This document shows, one piece after another, positions 19,874-27,880 of a stretch of DNA of 64,000 bases. Source of the DNA: Paracoccaceae bacterium (GTDB lineage Bacteria > Pseudomonadota > Alphaproteobacteria > Rhodobacterales > Rhodobacteraceae); assembly GCA_030148005.1 (NCBI GenBank), contig JASBUI010000013.1, positions 1-64,000 of the forward strand, read 5' to 3'. The stretch's first letter is position 1. Each line of letters begins with the position of its first letter. The notes below the pieces were generated by a model. That model was not told where the DNA came from. It made no database searches and saw only the letters and a list, made by a program, of their open reading frames with translations. The position numbers were made by a program, and so were the translations under genes.

Positions 19874-21412
19874 ATGACAGAGGCAGCAGCGCGCAGACGT
19901 GGACGTGGTGGCGGCGGAGCGGCGCGGCGTGCCGAACGCACGGCGGTGCGGATTGAGACCGCAAAGTTCATCACGCGCAAGATCCCCAACCTTGAAATTC
20001 TTGGCGAAGAGGCGCTGGAGATCATCGAGGCCAATGCCGAGATCTTGCTTGAAGAGGTCGGTGTTGCCTTTGTTGAAAACCCCGCAGCGCTAGAGCGGTG
20101 GCGGCAAGCGGGCGCCGATGTTCAGGGCGAGCGTGTTCGCCTGCCCAAGGGCCTTGCGCGCAAGCTGTGCGAAACGGCACCTTCAAGTTTCACCCAGATT
20201 GCCCGCAATCCTGAGCGCAATGTTGACATTGGCGGTCGCAACCTTGTGCTGGCGCCGGTTTACGGCCCGCCCTTTGTGCGCGATGTCCAGGGCGGCCGGC
20301 GCTATGCGACGATGGAAGATTTCCGCAACTTCGTGAAACTTGGCTACATGTCCAAGTGGCTGCACCATTCGGGTGGCACGGTGTGCGAGCCGACGGATGT
20401 GGCCGTCAACAAACGGCATCTGGACATGCTGCACGCCCATATGACCCTGTCGGACAAACCCTATATGGGATCGGTGACAGAGCCGGTGCGGGCACAGGAT
20501 TCGGTCGAGATGTCGGATATCCTGTTCGGCGGTCTTGATGACCGGACGGTGATGACATCGCTGATCAACATCAACTCTCCGATGACTTTTGACAGCACCA
20601 TGATGGGCGCGCTGGAGGTTTATGCGGCGGCGAATCAGGCTTGTATCATCTCGCCCTTCATCGTTGGCGGCGCCATGGCGCCGGTGTCGGTTGCGGGAAC
20701 GCTGACACAGGTTCTTGCCGAAGTGCTGGCCGGCGTTGCCTATAGTCAGCTGATCCGCCCCGGCGCGCCGGTGATCTTTGGCGCTTTTGTAACGTCGATC
20801 GACATGAATTCGGGCGCGCCGACCTTCGGAACCCCCGAGGCGGCCCAGATCACCTATGGCGTGGGCCAGCTTGCCCGCCGGATGGGGCTTCCTTATCGGT
20901 CGGCCGGATCGTTCTGCGGCTCAAAGCTTCCAGATGCGCAGGCCGCCTACGAGACCGCCAATTCCCTGAACGCGGGCCTTTTGTCCGGGGTCAACTTCAT
21001 GCTGCACGCATGTGGCTGGCTGGAAGGCGGGCTTGTCAGCAGCTTTGAAAAGTTCGTGATGGATGCAGATCAGCTTGGCGTTCTGCACAAGCTGGCAGAA
21101 GGGATTTCGGTCGACGAGGACGCGCAGGCGATGGACGCGATCCGCGAAGTAGGGCCCGGTGGGCATTACCTTGGCTGCGATCACACGCAGCGCAACTTCA
21201 AGGATGCCTTCTGGCGCACGAACCTTCTGGACTACAAACCCTTTGAGACCTGGGACGAAGAGGGCGCGCGCGATACGCAAACGCTTGCCACGGCTCGTGT
21301 CAAATACCTCTTGGATAACTACCAGCAACCGGCGCTGGACCCCGCCATTGCCGAGGCTTTGGCCGAGTACGTCGCGCGCAAGAAAGAATCGATGCCCGAC
21401 GCATTTGTCTGA
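19874..21412 (+). CDS. Trimethylamine methyltransferase (MttB) family protein, non-pyrrolysine
   Basis: Start reassigned to MTEAAARRRG (19874); 512 aa MttB-like; no in-frame TAG; Arg/Gly-rich N-terminus. Confidence 0.88.
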   Translation: MTEAAARRRGRGGGGAARRAERTAVRIETAKFITRKIPNLEILGEEALEIIEANAEILLEEVGVAFVENPAALERWRQAGADVQGERVRLPKGLARKLCETAPSSFTQIARNPERNVDIGGRNLVLAPVYGPPFVRDVQGGRRYATMEDFRNFVKLGYMSKWLHHSGGTVCEPTDVAVNKRHLDMLHAHMTLSDKPYMGSVTEPVRAQDSVEMSDILFGGLDDRTVMTSLININSPMTFDSTMMGALEVYAAANQACIISPFIVGGAMAPVSVAGTLTQVLAEVLAGVAYSQLIRPGAPVIFGAFVTSIDMNSGAPTFGTPEAAQITYGVGQLARRMGLPYRSAGSFCGSKLPDAQAAYETANSLNAGLLSGVNFMLHACGWLEGGLVSSFEKFVMDADQLGVLHKLAEGISVDEDAQAMDAIREVGPGGHYLGCDHTQRNFKDAFWRTNLLDYKPFETWDEEGARDTQTLATARVKYLLDNYQQPALDPAIAEALAEYVARKKESMPDAFV

Positions 21413-21436
21413 CCTGCTCAGGGTACCCGGACGTGG

Positions 21437-21482
21437 CGGCGGCTGCAGGTTTTGCGCCGTGAGTATTTTTGCAAAGAAGAAG
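21437..21482 (+). repeat. 3'-end repeat element, copy B
   Basis: CGGCG/CGCCG arms then TGAGTATTTTTGCAAAGAAGAAG; 17-nt core (21460-21476) identical to copy C. Confidence 0.75.
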
Positions 21483-21504
21483 CCCGGGGCCCTGTGAAAG
21501 GGCC

Positions 21505-21795
21505 TTAGGCGCCGCGCGCAAGCACCAAAAGCCGGGCCTCACCCATCATTGCGACAAGGACATCGACGTGCTGGGCGATGGAGTAGCTGGCATCGCCGTT
21601 CTTGCGGGCCTCTTCGATCTGCGCCTCGTGGTTGATCAGGGAGAGGATCGCGCGGCCCGGTGTTGGCAGTTCGCTGGTTTTCATCACGCGCCTCAGGTCA
21701 CGGGTTCGGTTGTAATCGGCCTGGCCGAGGCGGGCGGCGCGGATCAAAAGGCGCGGGCGGCGCAGCGTTTTGAGAAGGCTGAGAATGTCGTTCAT
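21505..21795 (-). CDS. DUF6477 family protein
   Basis: 96 aa MNDILSLLKTLRRPRLLIRAARLGQADYNRTRDLRRVM...; divergent from the DUF6456 gene. Confidence 0.8.
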   Translation of the reverse strand: MNDILSLLKTLRRPRLLIRAARLGQADYNRTRDLRRVMKTSELPTPGRAILSLINHEAQIEEARKNGDASYSIAQHVDVLVAMMGEARLLVLARGA

Positions 21796-21888
21796 GGTGA
21801 AAGCTCCAGCAAGGTTCGGAGCCTCATCATGGACACAACCTGAGCGGGTGTTGCGCTGTGGATAGTTTGAGCGTTCGGTCCTTTCAAA

Positions 21889-21911
21889 ATTGTTTAGGTT
21901 TTATAAACAAT
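21889..21911. promoter_or_regulatory. Perfect inverted repeat, candidate operator
   Basis: ATTGTTTA-GGTTTTA-TAAACAAT in the divergent intergenic region. Confidence 0.55.
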
Positions 21912-21931
21912 GCTGCTCAAAGTCGCAGATT

Positions 21932-21946
21932 TTAACACATCGGTAA
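21932..21946. promoter_or_regulatory. CtrA-like binding site (TTAA-N7-GTAA)
   Basis: One mismatch from the TTAA-N7-TTAA consensus; upstream of the gafA-like gene. Confidence 0.35.
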
Positions 21947-22016
21947 CAAATACAACTTTAGGTTGTGTAACCTATGTGGATAGAATTTACTGATCTGACA
22001 GGTCCCGGAGGGTGAA

Positions 22017-23147
22017 ATGATAGACACTTCCCAACCACAAAAAACCAGTCAATGCCTGCCTGGTTGGGTGCCGGAAGCTGCGCTTGCGTATCTGATTCAC
22101 ACAGAAAAAGGCCTTTCGATCCGCGCGCTGGCGCGGCGAAGGGGGTGCCATGCATCAACCGTCATGCGCCAGATCAGAAGGTTCGAAAGTCGCCGCGACG
22201 ATCCGCTTGTGGATGAAGCACTTATGCGCCTTGGCGCTGTGCATTTTCACGAAAACAACTCTTTGGATTGTAAGGAAGATTCGCATATGACAGCCCACCT
22301 GCGTCGCCCAGTTTCGGATCCTGATGAAGCCACGATAGAAAAAGAGGGGCGCCGGATTTTGCGGCGCTTGTGTGAAACGGGCGCTGTCCTTGCCGTGGCG
22401 GCGGATCTTGAGAAAGCGGTGGTTGTCCGTGATCTGCCCGGCGGGGAAAGCACGCGCACGGCTGTGGTTGATCGCCGGGTTGCGCAGGCGATGGCGCTGA
22501 AGGACTGGATTAGCTGCACCGCGCCGGGAAAGATTGCGCGCTATACGATCACGGGGGCGGGGCGCGCGGCGCTAAAGCGGCTATTGGCCGAGCAGGCGCG
22601 AGCGCGCGGATTTTCAGAGGCGCCGGCATCCTTTGGCGATCAGCACAGGATCTGGGGCGAGAAGACCTTTGAAGATGAAGAGACCGGCGCGCGCCAGCGG
22701 ATCAAGTACAACCTTGCCGAAAGCCCGCTGGCTACGCTGTCGCGCCGCAAGGACAAGGATGGGCGCAATTTTCTGTCCGATGGCCTTGTGGCTGCGGGCG
22801 AGCGGCTTCGCGAGGATTTTGAGCTTGCCCAGATGGGACCGCGTGTTGCCCAGAACTGGGAGCGTTTTCTGACAGGCGGCGATCGCGGCAGTTTTGCAGG
22901 GGACGCCGGCATGGGCGAGGGGCCTGCGGGCGCGCGCGCGCGTGTGATGGCCGCGCTGAAGGATCTTGGGCCGGGTTTGGGGGATGTCGTCTTGCGGTGC
23001 TGCTGTTTTCTTGAAGGGATGGAGACGGCGGAAAAGCGGATGGGTTGGTCGGCGCGGTCGGGCAAGATCGTCCTGCGGATTGCGCTTCAACGGCTCAAGC
23101 GCCACTATGAGATGACGAATGGCGGGCAGGCGCCGCTGATTGGCTAG
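22017..23147 (+). CDS. gafA: DUF6456 domain HTH protein; GafA-like gene-transfer-agent activator
   Basis: 376 aa; N-terminal HTH (GLSIRALARRRGCHASTVMRQIRRFE), C-terminal ESPLATLSRRKDKDGRNFL...AGERLREDFELAQMGPRVAQNWERF...DVVLRCCCFLEGMETAEKRMGWSARSGKIVLRIALQRLKRHYE. Confidence 0.72.
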   Translation: MIDTSQPQKTSQCLPGWVPEAALAYLIHTEKGLSIRALARRRGCHASTVMRQIRRFESRRDDPLVDEALMRLGAVHFHENNSLDCKEDSHMTAHLRRPVSDPDEATIEKEGRRILRRLCETGAVLAVAADLEKAVVVRDLPGGESTRTAVVDRRVAQAMALKDWISCTAPGKIARYTITGAGRAALKRLLAEQARARGFSEAPASFGDQHRIWGEKTFEDEETGARQRIKYNLAESPLATLSRRKDKDGRNFLSDGLVAAGERLREDFELAQMGPRVAQNWERFLTGGDRGSFAGDAGMGEGPAGARARVMAALKDLGPGLGDVVLRCCCFLEGMETAEKRMGWSARSGKIVLRIALQRLKRHYEMTNGGQAPLIG

Positions 23148-23257
23148 CGCGGCGGGGTATGCATTTGATGCAAAGCTGCATTTCTTGGGTCTGTTCGCGC
23201 GGGACATTCGCGTGCGGACAGGCTATATCGTGACAAAGTCCATTGACCGAGGGCACG

Positions 23258-24220
23258 ATGCGCGATCTGAAAATTCCCGAGCAACGCCATCCTGAAAAGG
23301 CGCGGCGCCCTGACAATGCCCAGCCGCGCAAGCCTGACTGGATCCGCGTCAAGGCGCCCACTTCTGCCGGATACAAGCAGACGCGCGACATCATGCGCGA
23401 GCATAAGCTGGTCACCGTCTGCGAAGAGGCCGGATGCCCCAACGTCGGCGAATGCTGGAGCCAGGGCCACGCTACCATGATGATCATGGGCGAGGTTTGC
23501 ACGCGCGCCTGCACCTTCTGCAACATCGCAACCGGCAAGCCGCCCGAGGCGCTGGATGTGTTTGAACCGGGGCGCGTGGCCGATGCGGTCAAAAAGCTGG
23601 GTCTGAACCATGTGGTCATCACCTCGGTTGATCGCGACGATGTCGATGATGGCGGGGCAGAGCATTTTGCTCAGACGATCCGCGCGGTGCGCCGCCAGTC
23701 GCCGGGGACCACAATCGAAATTCTGACGCCCGACTTTTTACGCTGTGATCCCAGCGTGTTGGAGGTTGTTGTTAATGCCAAACCGGATGTTTTCAACCAC
23801 AATCTTGAAACCGTTCCGGGCCTTTACCCCGAAGTGCGACCTGGCGCGCGCTATTTCCATTCGCTGCGTCTTTTGCAGCGGGTGAAAGAGCTTGATCCGA
23901 CGATGTTCACCAAATCGGGCATCATGGTCGGACTGGGCGAGGATCGTCAGGCGGTCCAGCAGGTCATGGATGACATGCGCGCCGCTGACATCGATTTTCT
24001 GACCATTGGTCAGTACCTTCAGCCGACGCCAAAGCACCACCGCGTTGACCGTTTTGTCACGCCAGAGGAATTTGCCGCTTATGAAAAGGCCGCCTATGGC
24101 AAGGGTTTTCTGATGGTTTCGGCAACGCCGCTGACGCGATCTTCGTACCACGCCGGGGACGATTTCGCGCGGCTTCGCAAGGCCCGGCTGGACAAGTTTC
24201 AGCGCAGCGGAGAAAGCTGA
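23258..24220 (+). CDS. lipA: Lipoyl synthase
   Basis: [39 protein letters not shown] radical-SAM and auxiliary cluster motifs; C-terminal RSSYHA. Confidence 0.97.
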   Translation: MRDLKIPEQRHPEKARRPDNAQPRKPDWIRVKAPTSAGYKQTRDIMREHKLVTVCEEAGCPNVGECWSQGHATMMIMGEVCTRACTFCNIATGKPPEALDVFEPGRVADAVKKLGLNHVVITSVDRDDVDDGGAEHFAQTIRAVRRQSPGTTIEILTPDFLRCDPSVLEVVVNAKPDVFNHNLETVPGLYPEVRPGARYFHSLRLLQRVKELDPTMFTKSGIMVGLGEDRQAVQQVMDDMRAADIDFLTIGQYLQPTPKHHRVDRFVTPEEFAAYEKAAYGKGFLMVSATPLTRSSYHAGDDFARLRKARLDKFQRSGES

Positions 24221-24242
24221 ATAGATAGCGCTTTGGAAAACG

Positions 24243-25127
24243 TCAGGGCAGGGCCTTGATGTAGGTCGCGATTGCCAGCCGGTCCTCATCCGTCAGGCGC
24301 GATGTGCTTTCAATCACTGTCACCATTTCGCCGCCCGCTGTGTCAAAGGTCGGGGTAAAGCCGCTTTTGAGGTATTCGGCGATGTCGGCGGCGGTCCAAT
24401 CCAGCTTTTGAGGCGTGATGCCGGGCGTTTTGCCGCTGGCCTTGCCGGGGATTGGCGCGCCGGTCATCCAGCTATCTTTTTCAAGGCCACCCAGAATGTT
24501 GCGCGGCGTGTGGCATTCGGCGCAGTGGCCCAGCGCCTCTACAAGGTAGCGTCCGCGTTCTTGAAGTTCATTCTCCGGGTCCTGCATAACCCAGTCTTCG
24601 TCTTGAAATAACAGTTTCCAGACACCAAGCGTCCGGCGGATGTTGAAGGGAAAGCCCACTTTATGCGGCTGATTGGCGACGGCCACGGGCGGCAAGGTGC
24701 GCATGTAGGCCACGAGCGACAGGATGTCGGCGGGATCTGCCTTGGCGTAGGACCCATAGGGAAACGCGGGGTAATAGTGAGCGCCTTTGGGAGAGACACC
24801 TTTCATGATCGCCGTGACAATCTGGGCGTCGGTCCATTTGCCAATCCCAAAGTTGGGGTCGGGCGATATGTTGGGGGCGATGAACGTGCCAAAGTCCGAT
24901 GGGAACTGCCGGCCACCGGCCAGCTTCAGAAAATCCTCGCCCGTGGCTTCGGGCGCGGCGTGACAGCCCGCGCAGCCGGCGGCGAAGAAAACCGCGCGCC
25001 CCTTTTCGGGGTCCGCAGGCAGGGCGGCAATATCGGCGGCAAGGATGGGATCCGGCCGGGTGATCCACCAAAAAATGGCCAGGCCAAGGGGCACAAGGAT
25101 CAAAGCCGCGCGAAGCAGTCGCATCAT
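24243..25127 (-). CDS. Diheme c-type cytochrome
   Basis: 294 aa; two haem sites CAGCH and CAECH; N-terminal anchor. Confidence 0.9.
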   Translation of the reverse strand: MMRLLRAALILVPLGLAIFWWITRPDPILAADIAALPADPEKGRAVFFAAGCAGCHAAPEATGEDFLKLAGGRQFPSDFGTFIAPNISPDPNFGIGKWTDAQIVTAIMKGVSPKGAHYYPAFPYGSYAKADPADILSLVAYMRTLPPVAVANQPHKVGFPFNIRRTLGVWKLLFQDEDWVMQDPENELQERGRYLVEALGHCAECHTPRNILGGLEKDSWMTGAPIPGKASGKTPGITPQKLDWTAADIAEYLKSGFTPTFDTAGGEMVTVIESTSRLTDEDRLAIATYIKALP

Positions 25128-25163
25128 GGGAAGAACTTACCCTTCAGGACGCATCAGAAAATG

Positions 25164-25194
25164 GCCCGCCGCTGCCTCTGTCGGTGCGGCGGGC
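25164..25194 (-). terminator. Hairpin between the two cytochrome genes (weak terminator or attenuator)
   Basis: 9-bp perfect stem GCCCGCCGC/GCGGCGGGC; on the minus strand followed by CATTTTCT. Confidence 0.5.
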
Positions 25195-25214
25195 AAGAGG
25201 TTTTGTTCCGACAC

Positions 25215-25694
25215 TCAGGAATCGGGTTTGCGATAGGTCTTGTGGCAGGCACCGCAGGCGCCGCCAAGCGGGCGAATGGCCCCCTGAAGCGCCTCAAGCC
25301 CGTTGCCGGCGACAGCTTCCATTGCGACAGCGGCTTCGTTCAGGGCTTTGCCTTTTGCGGCAACATCGCTGAAGTTTTCCCAGATCGCGGGAAGGGCAGC
25401 GGTATCAAAGCTGCTTTCGCTATCTGATCCTTGGGGCCAATAGGCCGACTGGTTCAGAGCGCTGAGCGCGGCAATGTTAGAGGCCGCAGCCTGGGCCGCA
25501 TCGGCGTTATACTCGATCTTGCCCTGAGCCATTCCGCCAAGGGTGGCCATGTTGAAACCGTAAAGCGACATATGCGCCTGACGCGCCTTGATCGCGGCTT
25601 CGTTGGCCATTTGGGCATGGCTTGCGGCAAGAACTGAGCCGGCAAGGGCGAATGAGAGAAGTCCGGCGACGGTAAGTTTCGGGGAAATGCGCAT
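25215..25694 (-). CDS. Cytochrome c'/c556 family protein
   Basis: Start reassigned to MRISPK (25694); four-helix pattern and C-terminal CGACHKTYR haem site. Confidence 0.9.
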   Translation of the reverse strand: MRISPKLTVAGLLSFALAGSVLAASHAQMANEAAIKARQAHMSLYGFNMATLGGMAQGKIEYNADAAQAAASNIAALSALNQSAYWPQGSDSESSFDTAALPAIWENFSDVAAKGKALNEAAVAMEAVAGNGLEALQGAIRPLGGACGACHKTYRKPDS

Positions 25695-25746
25695 AAATAC
25701 CTCCATGTAAAAGTAGTCCTTGTGAACGATACCTGTGAAAAAAGGG

Positions 25747-25775
25747 AATACCACTCTGAATAAATCAAGGGTATT
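25747..25775. promoter_or_regulatory. Inverted repeat AATACC-N17-GGTATT, candidate LysR operator
   Basis: Perfect arms between divergent lysR-like and cytochrome c genes. Confidence 0.4.
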
Positions 25776-25784
25776 ATGCGATTT

Positions 25785-26642
25785 ATGCACAACTCGAATT
25801 GGGATGATCTAAGACATGTTTTGGCGGTTATTGACGCCGGAACAGTGAGCGGGGCGGCGCGAAAGCTGCGTGTTAACCATGCCACGGTGCTACGGCGGAT
25901 TTCCGCCTTCGAAGATCACCATGGGTTCACACTTTTTGAGAAAGGGCCGCAAGGCTACAAGGTGCCCGCTGATCGCCAAAAGCTGGTCAGTGCCATCCGC
26001 GAGGTTGAGGCTTCGATGGCCTCTGTGGACCGGATCGTGAAAGGGACGATTGCGCCGCTTTCAGGTGTCATGCGCGTGACATCGACCGACACTTTTTGCC
26101 AAGCGATTCTTCCGCCCATTCTGGCGCAACTGACAGGTCAGGCAGAGGGGCTGTCGCTGGAACTGATCTGTTCGAACACCCCGCTTGATATGTCGCGGAT
26201 GATGGCGGATATCGCGGTTCGCCCCACGATCAACCTATCGCCGGATCTTTTTGGCGTGCGCGCCGGGGCGCTTGGGTTCGACCTTTACTCGCAGGACGGG
26301 CAGACGAAAAAATGGCTGGGCCTGATCGGCCAGCTTGGCCGGTCTGTAGCGGCTGAATGGATGGCGCTGAATGTCGCCCCGGATCAGATCGCCGGTTCAA
26401 GCGACAGTTTTCTGGTTTTGCGCGAATTGGCAGCGGCCGGGCAGGGGCAGGTCATCCTGCCTTGCGTTCTGGGCGACCGCGACCCGCGTCTTCAACGGAT
26501 GCCGGGCATCGTGCCACGCATGGAAGTGCCGATCTGGGTGGCAAGCCATATCGATCTGGCGCAGGGGCCAAGGCTTCGCCGTTTGCGCGAGGATCTGGCA
26601 GATGCGCTTTGGCAGGAAAATGACGCCTTGGTCGGTGCCTAA
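25785..26642 (+). CDS. LysR family transcriptional regulator
   Basis: ORF from 25776; HTH WDDLRHVLAVIDAGTVSGAARKLRVNHATVLRRISAFE. Confidence 0.9.
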   Translation: MHNSNWDDLRHVLAVIDAGTVSGAARKLRVNHATVLRRISAFEDHHGFTLFEKGPQGYKVPADRQKLVSAIREVEASMASVDRIVKGTIAPLSGVMRVTSTDTFCQAILPPILAQLTGQAEGLSLELICSNTPLDMSRMMADIAVRPTINLSPDLFGVRAGALGFDLYSQDGQTKKWLGLIGQLGRSVAAEWMALNVAPDQIAGSSDSFLVLRELAAAGQGQVILPCVLGDRDPRLQRMPGIVPRMEVPIWVASHIDLAQGPRLRRLREDLADALWQENDALVGA

Positions 26643-26821
26643 CGGCTGATCCGCCCCTTGGGTGTGGCTTGCGGGGTAAGCCATTCGGGCCAGCCGTAAA
26701 TACGCTCAACGGCGTAAAGCGCAAGGCAGATCGCGACGATGGCAAAGACGAACTTTATGCGCCCCTCAGAGGGTGGGTTCTTTGCCCACCGCGACATCCG
26801 CAGGAGCCAGCGATAGTTCAT
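26639..26821 (-). CDS. Small single-TM protein of unknown function
   Basis: 60 aa [50 protein letters not shown]; overlaps hpt stop by 4 nt. Confidence 0.65.
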   Translation of the reverse strand: MNYRWLLRMSRWAKNPPSEGRIKFVFAIVAICLALYAVERIYGWPEWLTPQATPKGRISR

Positions 26822-27357
26822 TCGGTGAACCTGACCGAGCCGATATAGGGCAGGTTGCGGTTTCGCTGGGCGTAGTCGATGCCATAGCCCACAACAAAGG
26901 CGTCGGGGATTTCAAAACCGGTCCATGTCGCCTTGATATCAACCTCGCGGCGCGAGGGCTTATCAAGCAGCGCGATGGTTTCGAGCCGCCTTGGACCCCG
27001 CGATTCGAGCAGGCCGATGACGTGTTTAAGGGTAAACCCTGTATCCACGATATCCTCGACGACAAGCACATCGCGCCCGCCAATCTCACCGCGCAGGTCC
27101 TTGAGGATGCGCACTTCGCGGCTTGAGGTCATTTCGTTGCCGTAGGACGATGCCTCTAGAAAGTCGACCTCGACCGGAAGCTCAAGCTCTCGCACCAGAT
27201 CGGCAATGAAAACGAAAGAGCCGCGCAAAAGGCCGACCACGATAAGCTTGTCGGTGCCTGCAAAGGCAATTTCTATTTCCTTGGCCAGCGCCTCGACACG
27301 GGCGGCGATCGCCTTGGCCGAGATCAACTCGTCGATGACATAGGGTCTGCGGGCCAT
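26818..27357 (-). CDS. hpt: Hypoxanthine phosphoribosyltransferase
   Basis: 179 aa; [39 protein letters not shown] loop. Confidence 0.93.
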   Translation of the reverse strand: MARRPYVIDELISAKAIAARVEALAKEIEIAFAGTDKLIVVGLLRGSFVFIADLVRELELPVEVDFLEASSYGNEMTSSREVRILKDLRGEIGGRDVLVVEDIVDTGFTLKHVIGLLESRGPRRLETIALLDKPSRREVDIKATWTGFEIPDAFVVGYGIDYAQRNRNLPYIGSVRFTE

Positions 27358-27421
27358 CTATCCCCCTTGAATTCCGGGGCAGAGTTTACGACACCTTGCC
27401 CAACTTACTTGGGAGTAACGG

Positions 27422-27871
27422 ATGCCGACGCATCAGGAAACACGGAAATTGCCATATTCTGCGGCGCAGATGTACGATCTTGTCGCAGATGTCGCCAGAT
27501 ACCCCGAGTTTCTGCCGTGGTGCGCGGCGGCGCGGATCACCTCGCGCACGCCGCAGGGTCCGGCCGAGGTTATGATTGCCGAGCTTGTGATCTCGTTCAA
27601 AGTGTTTCGCGAACGCTTTGGAAGCCGCGTGACGCTTTACCCCGACGAGATGAAGATCGACACCGAGTATCTGGAAGGCCCTTTCAGCCACATGCGCTCT
27701 ACCTGGGGCTTTACCGATACGCCGACGGGCTGTGACGTGGATTTCTTTGTCGATTTCGAGTTTCGAAATGCCATTTTGCGCGGCGTGGTCGGTGTGGTTT
27801 TCAATGATGCCATGCAGCGCGTGGTCAGGGCGTTCGAGCGGCGCGCAGATGCGCTTTACGGCGGAAAATAG
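27422..27871 (+). CDS. SRPBCC/START-domain protein, RatA/Coq10 family
   Basis: 149 aa; YSAAQMYDLVADVARYPEFLPWCAAARI. Confidence 0.92.
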   Translation: MPTHQETRKLPYSAAQMYDLVADVARYPEFLPWCAAARITSRTPQGPAEVMIAELVISFKVFRERFGSRVTLYPDEMKIDTEYLEGPFSHMRSTWGFTDTPTGCDVDFFVDFEFRNAILRGVVGVVFNDAMQRVVRAFERRADALYGGK

Positions 27872-27880
27872 GAAGCATAG

